From Arcticibacter tournemirensis (GTDB taxonomy: Bacteria; Bacteroidota; Bacteroidia; Sphingobacteriales; Sphingobacteriaceae): DNA of 64,000 nt. Every line of letters begins with the position of its first letter. The first letter of the stretch is position 1. Positions 8,172 to 16,002 of the stretch are shown one piece after another. The stretch spans positions 2,852,001-2,916,000 of the forward strand of contig NZ_VFPL01000001.1 in the NCBI RefSeq assembly GCF_006716645.1. The letters run 5' to 3'. The notes under the pieces were generated by a model, which did not search any database, was not told where the DNA came from, and worked only from the letters and a program-made list of their open reading frames with translations. The position numbers were made by a program, and so were the translations under genes.

Positions 8172-8786
8172 TCAAATGTGAATGCCTGAAGCCTTGATGA
8201 CTTCTTTCCGCAACTTTTCCAAAGCTTCATCAATACCAACGTCAATAAATTCCCTTAATGGGCCATCAGATTTTCCATCAATGAGAAAGTATTGAAGGCC
8301 CGAATTAGGGGAAGTAATATATATCAATCGATGCGGAGAGCTTTGTTTGTCAAAAACGTATACCTTAAAGTGAAAGTCACCCTTTACCGGTATACGGTCT
8401 GTTACCCTTCCTGTTTCAATATCTGTAAGTTCTACTATGGTATCAATAGGGATCGTAGATTGAAGGATGCGGATTTGCCTTAAATCCCCATTGTGCCTAA
8501 TCCAGCTTTGTATGGTTGTACCCTGAACGGTTCGATTGCTATAGTGAAACTTTGAAAGCGGTGGCGTGAGGAATTGCCTGAAGATTTTTACTCTATCGCT
8601 CATTGAAACGCCGTGTTCTGTATGCATTTCATTTAAATCCCGCAGGTAAACAGATCGAAAGTCATAAAGCGAATCAGGCCGGAACGAACTTAAAAGTATC
8701 AGCAAGGAGAAGATGACAAATACCCGATATTTTAATTCTCCTTTTAGCAATAGATTTAGTCTGCTTGTTGTCCTAAAAGTACTCAT
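8172..8786 (-). CDS. Signal-anchored hypothetical protein; parent of a duplicated block
   Basis: 204 residues. A basic N-terminus and the hydrophobic stretch YRVFVIFSLLILLSSF (about 20–36) indicate a signal peptide or anchor, so the rest is periplasmic or membrane-bound. The central part LSKFHYSNRTVQGTTIQSW…IVELTDIETGRVTDR is copied, at about 90% DNA identity by eye, inside the chimeric frame at 10852–11214. No known domain was recognised. It is convergent with the membrane proteins upstream and divergent from the Rpn gene at 8976. Confidence 0.55.
   Translation of the reverse strand: MSTFRTTSRLNLLLKGELKYRVFVIFSLLILLSSFRPDSLYDFRSVYLRDLNEMHTEHGVSMSDRVKIFRQFLTPPLSKFHYSNRTVQGTTIQSWIRHNGDLRQIRILQSTIPIDTIVELTDIETGRVTDRIPVKGDFHFKVYVFDKQSSPHRLIYITSPNSGLQYFLIDGKSDGPLREFIDVGIDEALEKLRKEVIKASGIHI
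8391..8570. repeat. Duplicated block, copy 1 (in the 8172–8786 gene)
   Basis: About 175 bp shared in the same orientation with 10968–11146, with scattered mismatches only. The flanks on both sides are unrelated. Confidence 0.8.
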
Positions 8787-8975
8787 TTCCCTTAGATTTA
8801 CATGTAGTTAAAATTAATAAACTTATCGAACACAGATGACTTTTACAACGTGATGGTTCGACTAAATCTAACCTTCGGTGAATAGCTACAGTTCTTTCGG
8901 CTGTTTGTGATCAAGATCATTTTCCTGCCGGATCGATAGTTTTTATTATTGTATTACCAAAATCAATTACCATAT

Positions 8976-9854
8976 ATGTCTGAGAGTGGTAGTAAAAATA
9001 CGGGACCGAGACAATCGGGACAATACGATAAGGTCTTGCGTGAAAACCTTGAAGTAACCCTGCCTGTCTTTATCAGGGAAGTTTTGGGTATTGAAGTGGC
9101 AGAGAGTGAAGAGTTACCCGATGATGTTCAGCATACCAAAGAGCGAAAGCCCGACGCTCTTAAGAAGATCACTACCGTAAGCGGCGAAACCTTCCTGCTT
9201 CATATGGAGTTCCAGGTAGAAGACGAGGATGAGATGGTATTCCGAATGGCTGAGTATTACATTATGCTCATGCGTCGATATCACCTCCCTGTGCGGCAAT
9301 ATGTGATCTTTCTTCGCGACAAGAAACCTTTGATGGCAAAATCTCTCCATACAGACAGGCTTAAATTCAGTTACGAACTATTGGAGATTTCTTCCATAAA
9401 TTACAGGCTGTTTTTGAATGCCGCAAACCCGGAAGTGAAGATGCTGGCCATCCTGGCAGATTTTGCCAACAACGATAGTTATTCGGTTGTTAAAGAGATC
9501 GTAGAAGATATCAGAGGAGGCAAAGAGAGTGATTTCGCAGAAAGCAGATATTTCAAGCAATTACGTATCTTTGTACAGTTACGTCGCAGCATAGAACCAC
9601 AATTTGAGCGAGTTATGGAAGCAGTAAGCAAATTCTTTAAAGAAGAGAGAGATTTTCTTTTTCGCAGGGGCGAAAGCAAAGGCTTAGAAAAAGGCTTAGA
9701 AAAAGGTCTGGAAAAAGGTTTAGAAAAGAAATCACATGAGGTAGTAGCCAATCTTATTAGCGAATTTCATTTTTCCGATGAGCAGGCCGCAAAAGCAACT
9801 GGTACCACTGTAGAGTTTGTTAAGGAAGTACGAGCTTCATTAGACAAAGCCTAA
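8976..9854 (+). CDS. Second Rpn-like PD-(D/E)XK nuclease/transposase-family protein
   Basis: 292 residues from ATG 8976 (the TTG at 8949 is less likely). It is of a different subfamily from the 5291 gene. The N-terminus has QYDKVLRENLEVTLPVFIRE, the nuclease core ERKPDALKKI, then FLLHMEFQVEDEDEM (D…ExQ), followed by the helical MAEYYIMLMRRYHLPV. The tail has four GLEK units from a 12-bp repeat (9681–9728), then FSDEQAAKATGTTVEFVKEV, a small HTH-like end. Like the first Rpn it is followed directly by an orphan tail. A recombination nuclease or phage-defence toxin is the family expectation. Confidence 0.8.
   Translation: MSESGSKNTGPRQSGQYDKVLRENLEVTLPVFIREVLGIEVAESEELPDDVQHTKERKPDALKKITTVSGETFLLHMEFQVEDEDEMVFRMAEYYIMLMRRYHLPVRQYVIFLRDKKPLMAKSLHTDRLKFSYELLEISSINYRLFLNAANPEVKMLAILADFANNDSYSVVKEIVEDIRGGKESDFAESRYFKQLRIFVQLRRSIEPQFERVMEAVSKFFKEERDFLFRRGESKGLEKGLEKGLEKGLEKKSHEVVANLISEFHFSDEQAAKATGTTVEFVKEVRASLDKA
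9681..9728 (+). repeat. Four tandem 12-bp repeats coding GLEK
   Basis: Four in-frame units of the type GGCTTAGAAAAA, the first two identical and the next two diverged. They are likely to vary in number by slippage, as is common between the nuclease and tail parts of this family. Confidence 0.85.
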
Positions 9855-9859
9855 AACCT

Positions 9860-10036
9860 TTGCAAACAGTAAGTCAGTTTTTCAGGGAAGTGAAAGATTT
9901 TCTCTTCAAAAGAGGTGCAGAAAAAGACCTTGCCAGGGCCGAGGATAAAATGCTTGAAGAGAAACGCAATATCGCACGGGAGTTTAAGAAGCAGGGTGTT
10001 CTTATTGGAGATATCGCAAAAGGTACCGCACCGTGA
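9860..10036 (+). pseudogene. Orphan tail of another Rpn-type protein, truncated
   Basis: The frame reads QTVSQFFREVKDFLFKRGAEK…MLEEKRNIAREFKKQGVLIGDIAKG and then loses the expected end. It matches the tail of the gene just upstream (EAVSKFFKEERDFLFRRGESK) and the tail of the 5291 Rpn (MLEERRNIARAMKADG). It begins 5 nt after the Rpn stop with no good start codon; the first ATG is 9950. This is the second orphan tail found right behind an Rpn gene in this window. Confidence 0.7.
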
Positions 10037-10081
10037 TTCTTTTCAGGAATGAATGCTATATTTAGCTCGTAAAATATAGTT

Positions 10082-10729
10082 ATGACTGAACGAAGCCACA
10101 TCTTAGATCAGCAAAATGCTGCCCGCATTGAAGTGACAAAGCTTGAATTTCCAATCTCATTCCGGTTCAGGATCGGAACACTGGCTAACGATTTTATGGC
10201 CATTGATGCCTCCGGCCGAACGATAGCTTATGTCCGCCAAAAGATGTTTAAGCTTAAAGAAGCCATCATGATCTATTCTGATGAGAGCAGGACGGAACTC
10301 CTTTATCAGATTAAGGCAGACCGTTGGATAGACTTCAATGCAAGCTATGCTTTTTCTGACGTTAAAGACGTGCCGGTCGGCAGTGTAGGCAGGAGGGGAA
10401 TGAAATCGATCTGGAAAGCCAGCTATCAGATCTTTGACCCGGGCAAGAATCTCGATTTCAACATTCGTGAAGAAAACCCCTGGGCGAAGGTTTTCGATTC
10501 CTTACTCTCGGAGGTCCCCTTAATAGGGCTGTTTACCGGCTATTTATTTCATCCCAGGTATGCTGTTACCAATGCACAGGGAACGCCTGTTGCGCGCTTG
10601 TCAAAAGAATCGTCGTTCTTCGGAAGGAAATTCAAAGTGGACCAGCTGGCGGAGATAGATCCGCGCGATGGCGAGCGGATCCTGCTTGGACTGATGATGA
10701 TGATCTTGCTGGAGCGTCGGAGAGGGTAA
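10082..10729 (+). CDS. LURP-one-related (Tubby-C-like) protein
   Basis: 215 residues with the family pattern: FRIGTLANDFMAIDASGRTIAYVRQK, then MFKLKEAIMIYSDESRTELLYQIKADR, then a WKASYQIFD strand and a late hydrophobic piece (VPLIGLFTGYLF, about 143–154). The fold is a β-barrel around a central helix, related to phospholipid scramblases. Bacterial members such as YxjI have no known catalytic role. The gene is isolated. It is convergent with the minus-strand chimeric ORF downstream. Confidence 0.7.
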   Translation: MTERSHILDQQNAARIEVTKLEFPISFRFRIGTLANDFMAIDASGRTIAYVRQKMFKLKEAIMIYSDESRTELLYQIKADRWIDFNASYAFSDVKDVPVGSVGRRGMKSIWKASYQIFDPGKNLDFNIREENPWAKVFDSLLSEVPLIGLFTGYLFHPRYAVTNAQGTPVARLSKESSFFGRKFKVDQLAEIDPRDGERILLGLMMMILLERRRG

Positions 10730-10851
10730 TCGCCCGTTTTTATTTAATTGTGTTGTTTTTTTCGTTGCTGAGGGTGAATGACAGATTTTAGAGAATTTAC
10801 CGTTTTTGAGTTGATCAGCCATATTGTCCATGTCTTATTAACCTTTAAAGC

Positions 10852-11214
10852 TTATCTGTTTTCAAAAAAACGTTTTTGTATTGTGAAAGCTTCATCCAAA
10901 GATGTTTGAATATATGCAATACTCCGCACAGCTTCCGGTGTAGAAGCCAGTCGTCCAATTTCCTCAGGCATACGGTCTGTTACCCTTCCTGTTTCAATAT
11001 CTGTAAGTTCTACTATGGTATTCATAGGAATCGTAGATTGAAGGATACGGATTTGCCTTAAATCCCCATTACGCCTTATCCAGCTTTGTATGGTTGTACC
11101 CTGAACGGTTCGATTGCTATATTGAAACTTTGACAGCGTTGGCGTTGGCTTCTGGCCCGGCTCTGATAGTGATTTGAACGGCCTCCGTAATGATATCGTA
11201 ATGCTGCGGTACAT
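10852..11214 (-). pseudogene. Chimeric fragment: duplicated block joined to an interspersed repeat
   Basis: A 120-residue frame. Its middle (LSKFQYSNRTVQGTTIQSW…LTDIETGRVTDR) is a copy of the centre of the 8172–8786 protein. The N-terminal 25 residues (MYRSITISLRRPFKSLSE) come from the separate repeat at 11147–11345, and the C-terminal 45 residues match neither. The join at about 11146 is abrupt. It most likely arose by recombination and is not a functional gene; no signal peptide remains. Confidence 0.55.
10968..11146. repeat. Duplicated block, copy 2
   Basis: Same orientation as 8391–8570 and nearly identical. It ends exactly where the 205-bp repeat copy at 11147 begins. Confidence 0.8.
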
Positions 11215-11345
11215 CTTCGATCGGCAGCGAGTTTGAACGGCAACATTACGGAAGCTTAATGAAGGTGATATTGCAGGGTCTCAGATGCGAGTCAGAACAG
11301 GGGTAGGGCACTTTTTACCATCTTCCATTGGCGAATTATGTGGAT
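11147..11345. repeat. Interspersed imperfect direct repeat, copy 1 (about 200 bp)
   Basis: Starts at CTTCTGGCCCGGCTC and ends near GAATTATGTGGATTTGC. It matches 12420–12625 at roughly 88–90% by eye. It contains the sequence ATGATATCGTAATGCTGCGG in both copies. No terminal inverted repeat or transposase was seen. Confidence 0.75.
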
Positions 11346-11573
11346 TTGCTCCATACCGATGTTGATATTGAAAAGGAAGTAATTGCAGATCACCTAGAAA
11401 AAAGCCAATTTCGGCAACGAGATTATTCGCTGAAAACAGGATTAAAGAAGCTGCCTTCTTCTTTCTTTTTACCTTACCTGGACAAAATTTTCAGAACCTG
11501 TAACATGATTTATTTGGGTGCTCTTCCCAAGCTCTTCGATCGACAAGTGTTATTGAATGATAAGATCGTCTAG
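11328..11573 (+). CDS. Possible short ORF or gene fragment, unknown
   Basis: An 82-codon frame from a TTG, starting inside the repeat copy 1 and running to 11573: MANYVDLLHTDVDIEKEV…LPSSFFLPYLDKIF. The sequence after the repeat is plausible protein but matches no family I recognise. There is no ribosome-binding site or promoter. The end overlaps the C-terminal remnant of the ParE-like toxin on the other strand. It is more likely the remains of a larger gene cut by the repeat than a working gene. Confidence 0.25.
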   Translation: MANYVDLLHTDVDIEKEVIADHLEKSQFRQRDYSLKTGLKKLPSSFFLPYLDKIFRTCNMIYLGALPKLFDRQVLLNDKIV

Positions 11574-11813
11574 ATTCTGTTTGCTTGCCTACACCGTATG
11601 GACAACAATATCGTTGCCGATTATTTCATAAAAAAGTATATAATCAAGTACAATCAACCCCCGTACTGCTTCCTCGCTTGTCTTAATGCCGAGATCGGGG
11701 TGCTTTAACAAAAGGTTGAGACTTTTAGTGAAGTTTTTATAAAGTTTAATAGAATATATCCTGTTATGATTACGCTCTGCATAAAACTCCATGATCTCAT
11801 AAAGCTTTATTTT
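11550..11813 (-). pseudogene. RelE/ParE-family toxin, broken at both ends
   Basis: The frame carries the family core YEIMEFYAERNHNRIY…LLKHPDLGIKTSEEAVRGL…DYILFYEI…IVVHTV. A TAG at 11589–11591 stands where the conserved Trp (TGG) of the VWxxRQN end should be. After it the frame continues ASKQNLDDLIIQ to a second stop at 11550. At the other end the codons AKIKLYEIM follow the antitoxin's TAA in the same frame, so the first β-strand and start codon are missing; the only ATG is 11792. The toxin is probably inactive. Confidence 0.7.
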
Positions 11814-11816
11814 CGC

Positions 11817-12065
11817 TTATGTGACCAAATTATCGTTTTTTAGCCATGCATCCATTTCCAGATCTAAATCAGCCTGCGTTATAAACAAGCCCTGTTTTAT
11901 TTCACTGCGGGAAATCGAAATGTCTTCCTGCTGCTCTGGCGTAAGCGTAAACATAATGGTATTTGCTTTTGCGTCCAATATGGTTTTAATGGCGCTCAGA
12001 AATGCCATATCGTTGATTTCAGAAATACGATGTATCAAAAGTCGCTGTAGCTCTAAAGTACTCAT
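11817..12065 (-). CDS. Antitoxin of a ParDE/RelBE-like pair (intact)
   Basis: 82 residues from ATG 12065 (MSTLELQRLLIHRISEIND…). A longer frame from 12113 adds residues with no support. The C-terminal part TPEQQEDISISRSEIKQGL, then ADLDLEMDAWL, is the usual toxin-binding tail of Bacteroidota antitoxins paired with ParE/RelE toxins. A TAGCTTTG promoter box lies 18 nt upstream of the start. With the toxin downstream damaged, this antitoxin is an orphan that could still protect against a related toxin elsewhere in the genome (inference). Confidence 0.75.
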   Translation of the reverse strand: MSTLELQRLLIHRISEINDMAFLSAIKTILDAKANTIMFTLTPEQQEDISISRSEIKQGLFITQADLDLEMDAWLKNDNLVT

Positions 12066-12082
12066 ACTGTTCCGCTTTCTAT

Positions 12083-12090
12083 CAAAGCTA
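12083..12090 (-). promoter_or_regulatory. -7 promoter box TAGCTTTG for the antitoxin
   Basis: Exact TAnnTTTG match on the minus strand, 17 nt before ATG 12065. It supports the shorter start. Confidence 0.5.
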
Positions 12091-12172
12091 GAAAATAATA
12101 TCTGGCTATCCAATTAAAGACAGAGAATACATCGTCAAAATGAAAAACTCGCACCAATGGTGCGGGAAATAA

Positions 12173-12382
12173 GCCGGAGCCATAAGGCATAAAAATGCAG
12201 CAGTTGAAAGTTGGGAGTTTAAAATCGGCGACACCACTTACTGTATTGGCCACTGGAAGGCTGACGCTACGTTCAGCATGCTTGAAAGTACCATGCAAGG
12301 TTCTTCTACGGAGTTTCTGAGCGGGAAGTTTATAAAAAGAGGGAATGAATTCCACTTAACAACAGATGCCGTGCTGTTGTAA
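12173..12382 (+). pseudogene. C-terminal fragment of an unrecognised protein
   Basis: An open frame without a start codon: ESWEFKIGDTTYCIGHWKAD…FLSGKFIKRGNEFHLTTDAVLL, ending at TAA 12380. The composition is that of a real protein C-terminus. Just before it, CGCACC-AAT-GGTGCG (12151–12165) forms a small hairpin. The 5' part of the gene is gone and repeat copy 2 starts 38 bp downstream. Confidence 0.4.
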
Positions 12383-12419
12383 ACAGAAAATAGCAATATT
12401 AACTCCTGGGAGAACAATT

Positions 12420-12625
12420 GACTTCTGGCCCGACTCTGATAGTGATTTGAGCGGCCTCCGTAATGATATCGTAATGCTGCGGTACATCTTCGATCGGCAG
12501 CGAAGTTGAACGGCAGGATTGCGACAGCTTAACGAGGGCAATATTGCAAGGTCTCAGATGCGGGTCAGAGCAGGGGTAGGGCACTTTTTACTATCTTCCA
12601 TTACCGAATTATGTGGATTTGCCCA
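12420..12625. repeat. Interspersed imperfect direct repeat, copy 2
   Basis: Direct copy of 11147–11345, 1,273 bp away, with substitutions and one or two indels. Its flanks differ from those of copy 1. Confidence 0.75.
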
Positions 12626-12664
12626 AGGCCAATCGTTACTAACATTACCTCCAATAATTCGAAT

Positions 12665-12685
12665 TCAGCATCTCCGGAATCTCCA
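12665..12685 (+). repeat. Solo copy of the IS21-element right end
   Basis: 21 bp identical to the right terminus of the IS21-family element (33246–33266), including the terminal CTCCGGAATCTCCA. No other part of the element is present. A shorter match (15–16 bp) lies at 14209–14224. Confidence 0.5.
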
Positions 12686-12894
12686 TCTTCAATCTTATCT
12701 TTATTATCGCCTGATTGAACGAGATGCTCTGGCTGCAGCTCATGCCAAACCGGGAGTAAGTCCAGGCACAAGTGACATTTCCAGTTTTGTTGAGTAGTAC
12801 TCCTTTGATGATATTTTGTCTCATACCAACTTTTAGTTAACCTTAATCGTTAACAGCGCTGCAACACCACCGTTCTTTGGTCGTAGAAGTCAAA

Positions 12895-13437
12895 ATGAAA
12901 CGTCTTAATATTCTGCTACTCTTGCCAGTCCTCATATCATGCAACTCTCCGAAACGCAAAAATCTTGAATTGTCTATTGATTCGATAAAAAAGGAGAACG
13001 AATTTTTGAAGAGAGAAAAAGAGATAATAAGAAAGGAAAAAGAACTCTTGATCCGCGAAAAAGAAAAATCTCAAAAGACGACGTATGAAGATATTAAATT
13101 ACCAGAGGAGTTTTGGCTTGGTAAGTGGTCATATTATTACGATCAGGGGGAATATACTTTAACGATAGAGGGCCAGATCAGAGGTATGAACAGGTGCACC
13201 ATTCTCGCAGAGGGTGTTCAGCTCTATTACGAGGCCGATTTAGTGGGTGTTCAGAAAGGAAACTCATTTATTATTTATTACCGAGGTTTAACTAACGGCA
13301 GCAACTGGTACGAAAACAAAGTTGACATAAACGAACCCTTGCTTACCTTAAAATATCAAAAAGGGAAGGTAAGTACTGTTTTTCATCAGGTCGATACCAA
13401 CCTGAATGGAAAAGTAAACTTCGAAAAGAAGAGTTGA
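12895..13437 (+). CDS. Coiled-coil lipoprotein, unknown function
   Basis: 180 residues from ATG 12895. The signal peptide KRLNILLLLPVLISC ends in a lipobox with Cys at about residue 16. A highly charged coiled coil follows at about residues 25–63 (repeated KREKE, RKEKE, REKEK). The C-terminal domain has FWLGKWSYYYDQGEYTLTI…, a β-rich pattern that looks like a lipocalin-type or META-like domain by pattern only. It is expected on the outer or inner membrane facing the periplasm. The gene is monocistronic and no partner was seen. Confidence 0.6.
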   Translation: MKRLNILLLLPVLISCNSPKRKNLELSIDSIKKENEFLKREKEIIRKEKELLIREKEKSQKTTYEDIKLPEEFWLGKWSYYYDQGEYTLTIEGQIRGMNRCTILAEGVQLYYEADLVGVQKGNSFIIYYRGLTNGSNWYENKVDINEPLLTLKYQKGKVSTVFHQVDTNLNGKVNFEKKS

Positions 13438-13569
13438 TAGCATCGATTATATCCGTTTTTATGCTGTACGTTTTTAGGTTAAAAGTCCTAAAAAACGACT
13501 CACTGGTTTTATTTTACTAAAAAAATTAGTTATATTTACTTCATCAAAAAACAACCAAACGTTTCAAAA

Positions 13570-13881
13570 ATGACAGATCCTCCATCCAACTGGTCCGTTC
13601 TTGAAGCCTACGACGATGAGGAAACCGGAGAGCAGGGATACATGTTCGTAAACGCCATCGAAACCCACTATGTAATAATCGAATACTGCAGTGTATTCAA
13701 TTACCCTTACGGAATCAGCTTCACCCAGATAAAAGGTTCTGCCACCATGATTGGTATAGAAAGTGGAGCCTACACAGCGCATGTATCAACTAAAGAAGAA
13801 GCATTTGCCGAAGCCATAAAGACGATGGAATTCATCGACTCAAAGCTCCGCGATCTTGAAATACCTGCTTACCTTAATTAA
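13570..13881 (+). CDS. Small hypothetical protein
   Basis: 103 residues from ATG 13570: MTDPPSNWSVLEAYDDEETG…HYVIIEYCSVFNYPYG…STKEEAFAEAIKTMEFIDSKL. It is acidic, cytosolic and without signal or membrane segments. The end is an amphipathic helix. No family was recognised. A weak hairpin TTTTTAGG…CCTAAAAA (about 13470–13495) upstream may end the preceding lipoprotein transcript. The codon pattern and a clean start support a real gene. Confidence 0.5.
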   Translation: MTDPPSNWSVLEAYDDEETGEQGYMFVNAIETHYVIIEYCSVFNYPYGISFTQIKGSATMIGIESGAYTAHVSTKEEAFAEAIKTMEFIDSKLRDLEIPAYLN

Positions 13882-14190
13882 TCATAATATCGGCCTCTGT
13901 ATAACATTTTCCAATTAAACTAGTTATAAATTATAATATATGGCCGATGAATACAGAGTGAGGAAGTGAATTGTCCCTTTATCTAGTGGTTCTGCAGCAT
14001 AAAATAGTCAACTTTTTTCCGATGGCTAATGGTTTAGTCAAACAGATACGCTTAATTTCTTCCGGTTGACAGATTGATACATTAATCGTCTCTTACTGTG
14101 TTTTTTGTGCCCCCAAATTTATTTTGGACACCTATGTATTCACTCATAATATACGGGAACGACTCGCAGAACAATGACGGTTCCTAAACT
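13882..14190. other. Intergenic region, possible decayed IS end
   Basis: No gene seen. The imperfect palindrome around GTGCCCCCAAATTTATTTTG (14108–14127) and GGACACC resembles an insertion-sequence end, but no partner end was found. Confidence 0.25.
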
Positions 14191-14222
14191 GGAGACACCG
14201 GAGATGCTTCTCCGGAATCTCC
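14191..14222. terminator. Strong inverted repeat after the defence operon
   Basis: GGAGACACCGGAGA–TGCT–TCTCCGGAATCTCC: a 14-bp stem with two mismatched positions and a 4-nt loop, 3 nt beyond the AIPR stop. There is no U-run, so it could be a transcript-stabilising hairpin instead of an intrinsic terminator. The right arm is the same sequence as the IS21 terminus. Confidence 0.5.
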
Positions 14223-14224
14223 AC

Positions 14225-16000
14225 CTAAACAACATTCAGATTTTCTTTTACAGCGATCCAGCAATCCTCTTTTTTTGCCCACTCTCCATAAAGTGCGCCT
14301 GGTGCATTTTGTTTAATAAACTGCTCAACCTGAGTCATCAAGTTATAAATAGAGTCTTGAAGAGTATCGGGAATAGTCTGCTTTTTCCATATTTCATTAA
14401 GATCTATAGAATTTCGATTTTTTAAAGAAAGTAGAGTGAGTGCATAGGGAACAGTAATAAATCGCATATCTCCGATAGAACTTGGTTTTCTACCATATAA
14501 TTTTTCGGCTGTTCTGAATAAAATAGCTTTTGCTATCGTCTCTTCAAAATATTTATTTTCAAGATTTTCAGGTATATTATGCATAATAAATTGCGCATAG
14601 TTTTTCTGACTACCCCTAACCACAATATGAGGGCCAATTACCAATGTGTCTTTCTGATACACTTCGTTCCATGTATTTATAAACTTTGCCAGCTCTTCTT
14701 TCGTAAAAAGCTGCTTTTTAGGGTTTTTAAGATCAAACGCTTTCAGTTTTGTTTTTGTAGTTCCTTCCCGAGACCGTGCATTTCTGTATTGACCTCTTGC
14801 TCTTTCATAAAACCATCTTGTCTGATGAGATTGACCACTGACAGGTGGAGCCCATATATTTCTGGATAATTTTTCAAGTTCAATATGAAACGGTGTATTA
14901 GAACTAAGGTCAGATATAGAAACTTTATTCTGAGTATTGGCATATTCAGCAATACGGCTCACAATTTCCGAAAAATTATTCTTGTCTTTTATTATACTCA
15001 GCTTAACTTGAATGACGATATCTTTTATATCCGCCTTATCCTTCTTCCAAGTGTGGTATATAGATGCTGTTGTTTGTCCTCCATTTACAATCTGAAGATC
15101 TTTTACAGATTCTATCAAATATCCCTTTTCTGTCTTTTTTAGCTTTAAATCGTCGGCAGTAGCTGCAATACCATTGTTAAAAGCCAGGAACATATGCGGT
15201 TCTTTCAGTATGGTATTTCGTATTCCTTTATTTATTTTTCCAGTGAATTGTAGAAAAGACCTCACGTTTTGTTCTAGTAACCGGGCTCCATATTGCTCAT
15301 AAACTGAGACAAGTGCATGCCCTGGGATTAAAGCTAAGTAAGACTGATATTCAGGATTATCTATATCCGCTTTAATACACGGTACTTCAAAACCGTCCTC
15401 TTCAAAATCAATTTCAATAGGAACATATTCTTTCTCAGAAATATTGAAAAGATAATTCAAACCAATTACTCTGAAAAAAACAGGGATCTCGTTTAATTCT
15501 TTTTGTGAAGGGATCTCTCCGTTGTAAATACCGTCAGTTAAGATATATATATTTATTCTTACAAGGTTTTCCCTTAGTTCTGCTGAAGCATTTAAAGTAT
15601 GTGCAAAGTCAAATATCTCAGATGATTCTTCTAAACTGCTCGAATATTCTCTATTATCAGCTTTTTTCAAAAAGGAAAGTAATAGTTTTGCTGCATTATC
15701 AATATCCGATTTCTGTATCCGTGAAGGTTTTTCTGTGCACTTAAATACTGTAACAAAAAGATCTAGGGTTTCATAATTATCCGCAATAGCGTAAGCATTG
15801 ATCTTGTGGCGGTTTCTCGGTATGATACTTTCATGGAAAGAAATTCTAACATCTGCTGTTTCCCCGCCTTCAGTTAGAAGAGCAATAGCGTGAGTAGTAA
15901 ATAACTGTTCTAAAGAACCTCCTTCCTCGTTTGAAAGTTGTTCTGAACGAATATCCTGTAATAGTTCTGTATAAAACCTGTTTAGTTCATGCTGTTCCAT
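14225..16000 (-). CDS. AIPR family protein (abortive phage resistance), last gene of the defence operon
   Basis: 591 residues from ATG 16000; the TTG at 16006 overlaps the preceding stop. The AIPR core is clear: YGARLLEQNVRSFLQF…KGIRNTI…FLAFNNGIAATAD (about 235–285), then LQIVNGGQTTASIYHTW (about 300–316). The family is named after an AbiK-like abortive-infection locus. It is regularly found downstream of Z1 and MORC-like ATPase genes in methylation-linked defence loci, where it probably acts on nucleic acid or as the effector. The start lies 2 nt after the AAA ATPase stop, so translation is coupled. Confidence 0.85.
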   Translation of the reverse strand: MEQHELNRFYTELLQDIRSEQLSNEEGGSLEQLFTTHAIALLTEGGETADVRISFHESIIPRNRHKINAYAIADNYETLDLFVTVFKCTEKPSRIQKSDIDNAAKLLLSFLKKADNREYSSSLEESSEIFDFAHTLNASAELRENLVRINIYILTDGIYNGEIPSQKELNEIPVFFRVIGLNYLFNISEKEYVPIEIDFEEDGFEVPCIKADIDNPEYQSYLALIPGHALVSVYEQYGARLLEQNVRSFLQFTGKINKGIRNTILKEPHMFLAFNNGIAATADDLKLKKTEKGYLIESVKDLQIVNGGQTTASIYHTWKKDKADIKDIVIQVKLSIIKDKNNFSEIVSRIAEYANTQNKVSISDLSSNTPFHIELEKLSRNIWAPPVSGQSHQTRWFYERARGQYRNARSREGTTKTKLKAFDLKNPKKQLFTKEELAKFINTWNEVYQKDTLVIGPHIVVRGSQKNYAQFIMHNIPENLENKYFEETIAKAILFRTAEKLYGRKPSSIGDMRFITVPYALTLLSLKNRNSIDLNEIWKKQTIPDTLQDSIYNLMTQVEQFIKQNAPGALYGEWAKKEDCWIAVKENLNVV

Positions 16001-16002
16001 AA

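Noticed and set aside
9681-9728. Tandem 12-bp units as a CRISPR or VNTR of non-coding type
   Set aside because: They are in frame, code GLEK repeats and are usual in this protein family.
14108-14135. Palindrome around GTGCCCCCAAATTT as an insertion-sequence end
   Set aside because: No matching second end, transposase or duplication in the neighbourhood.
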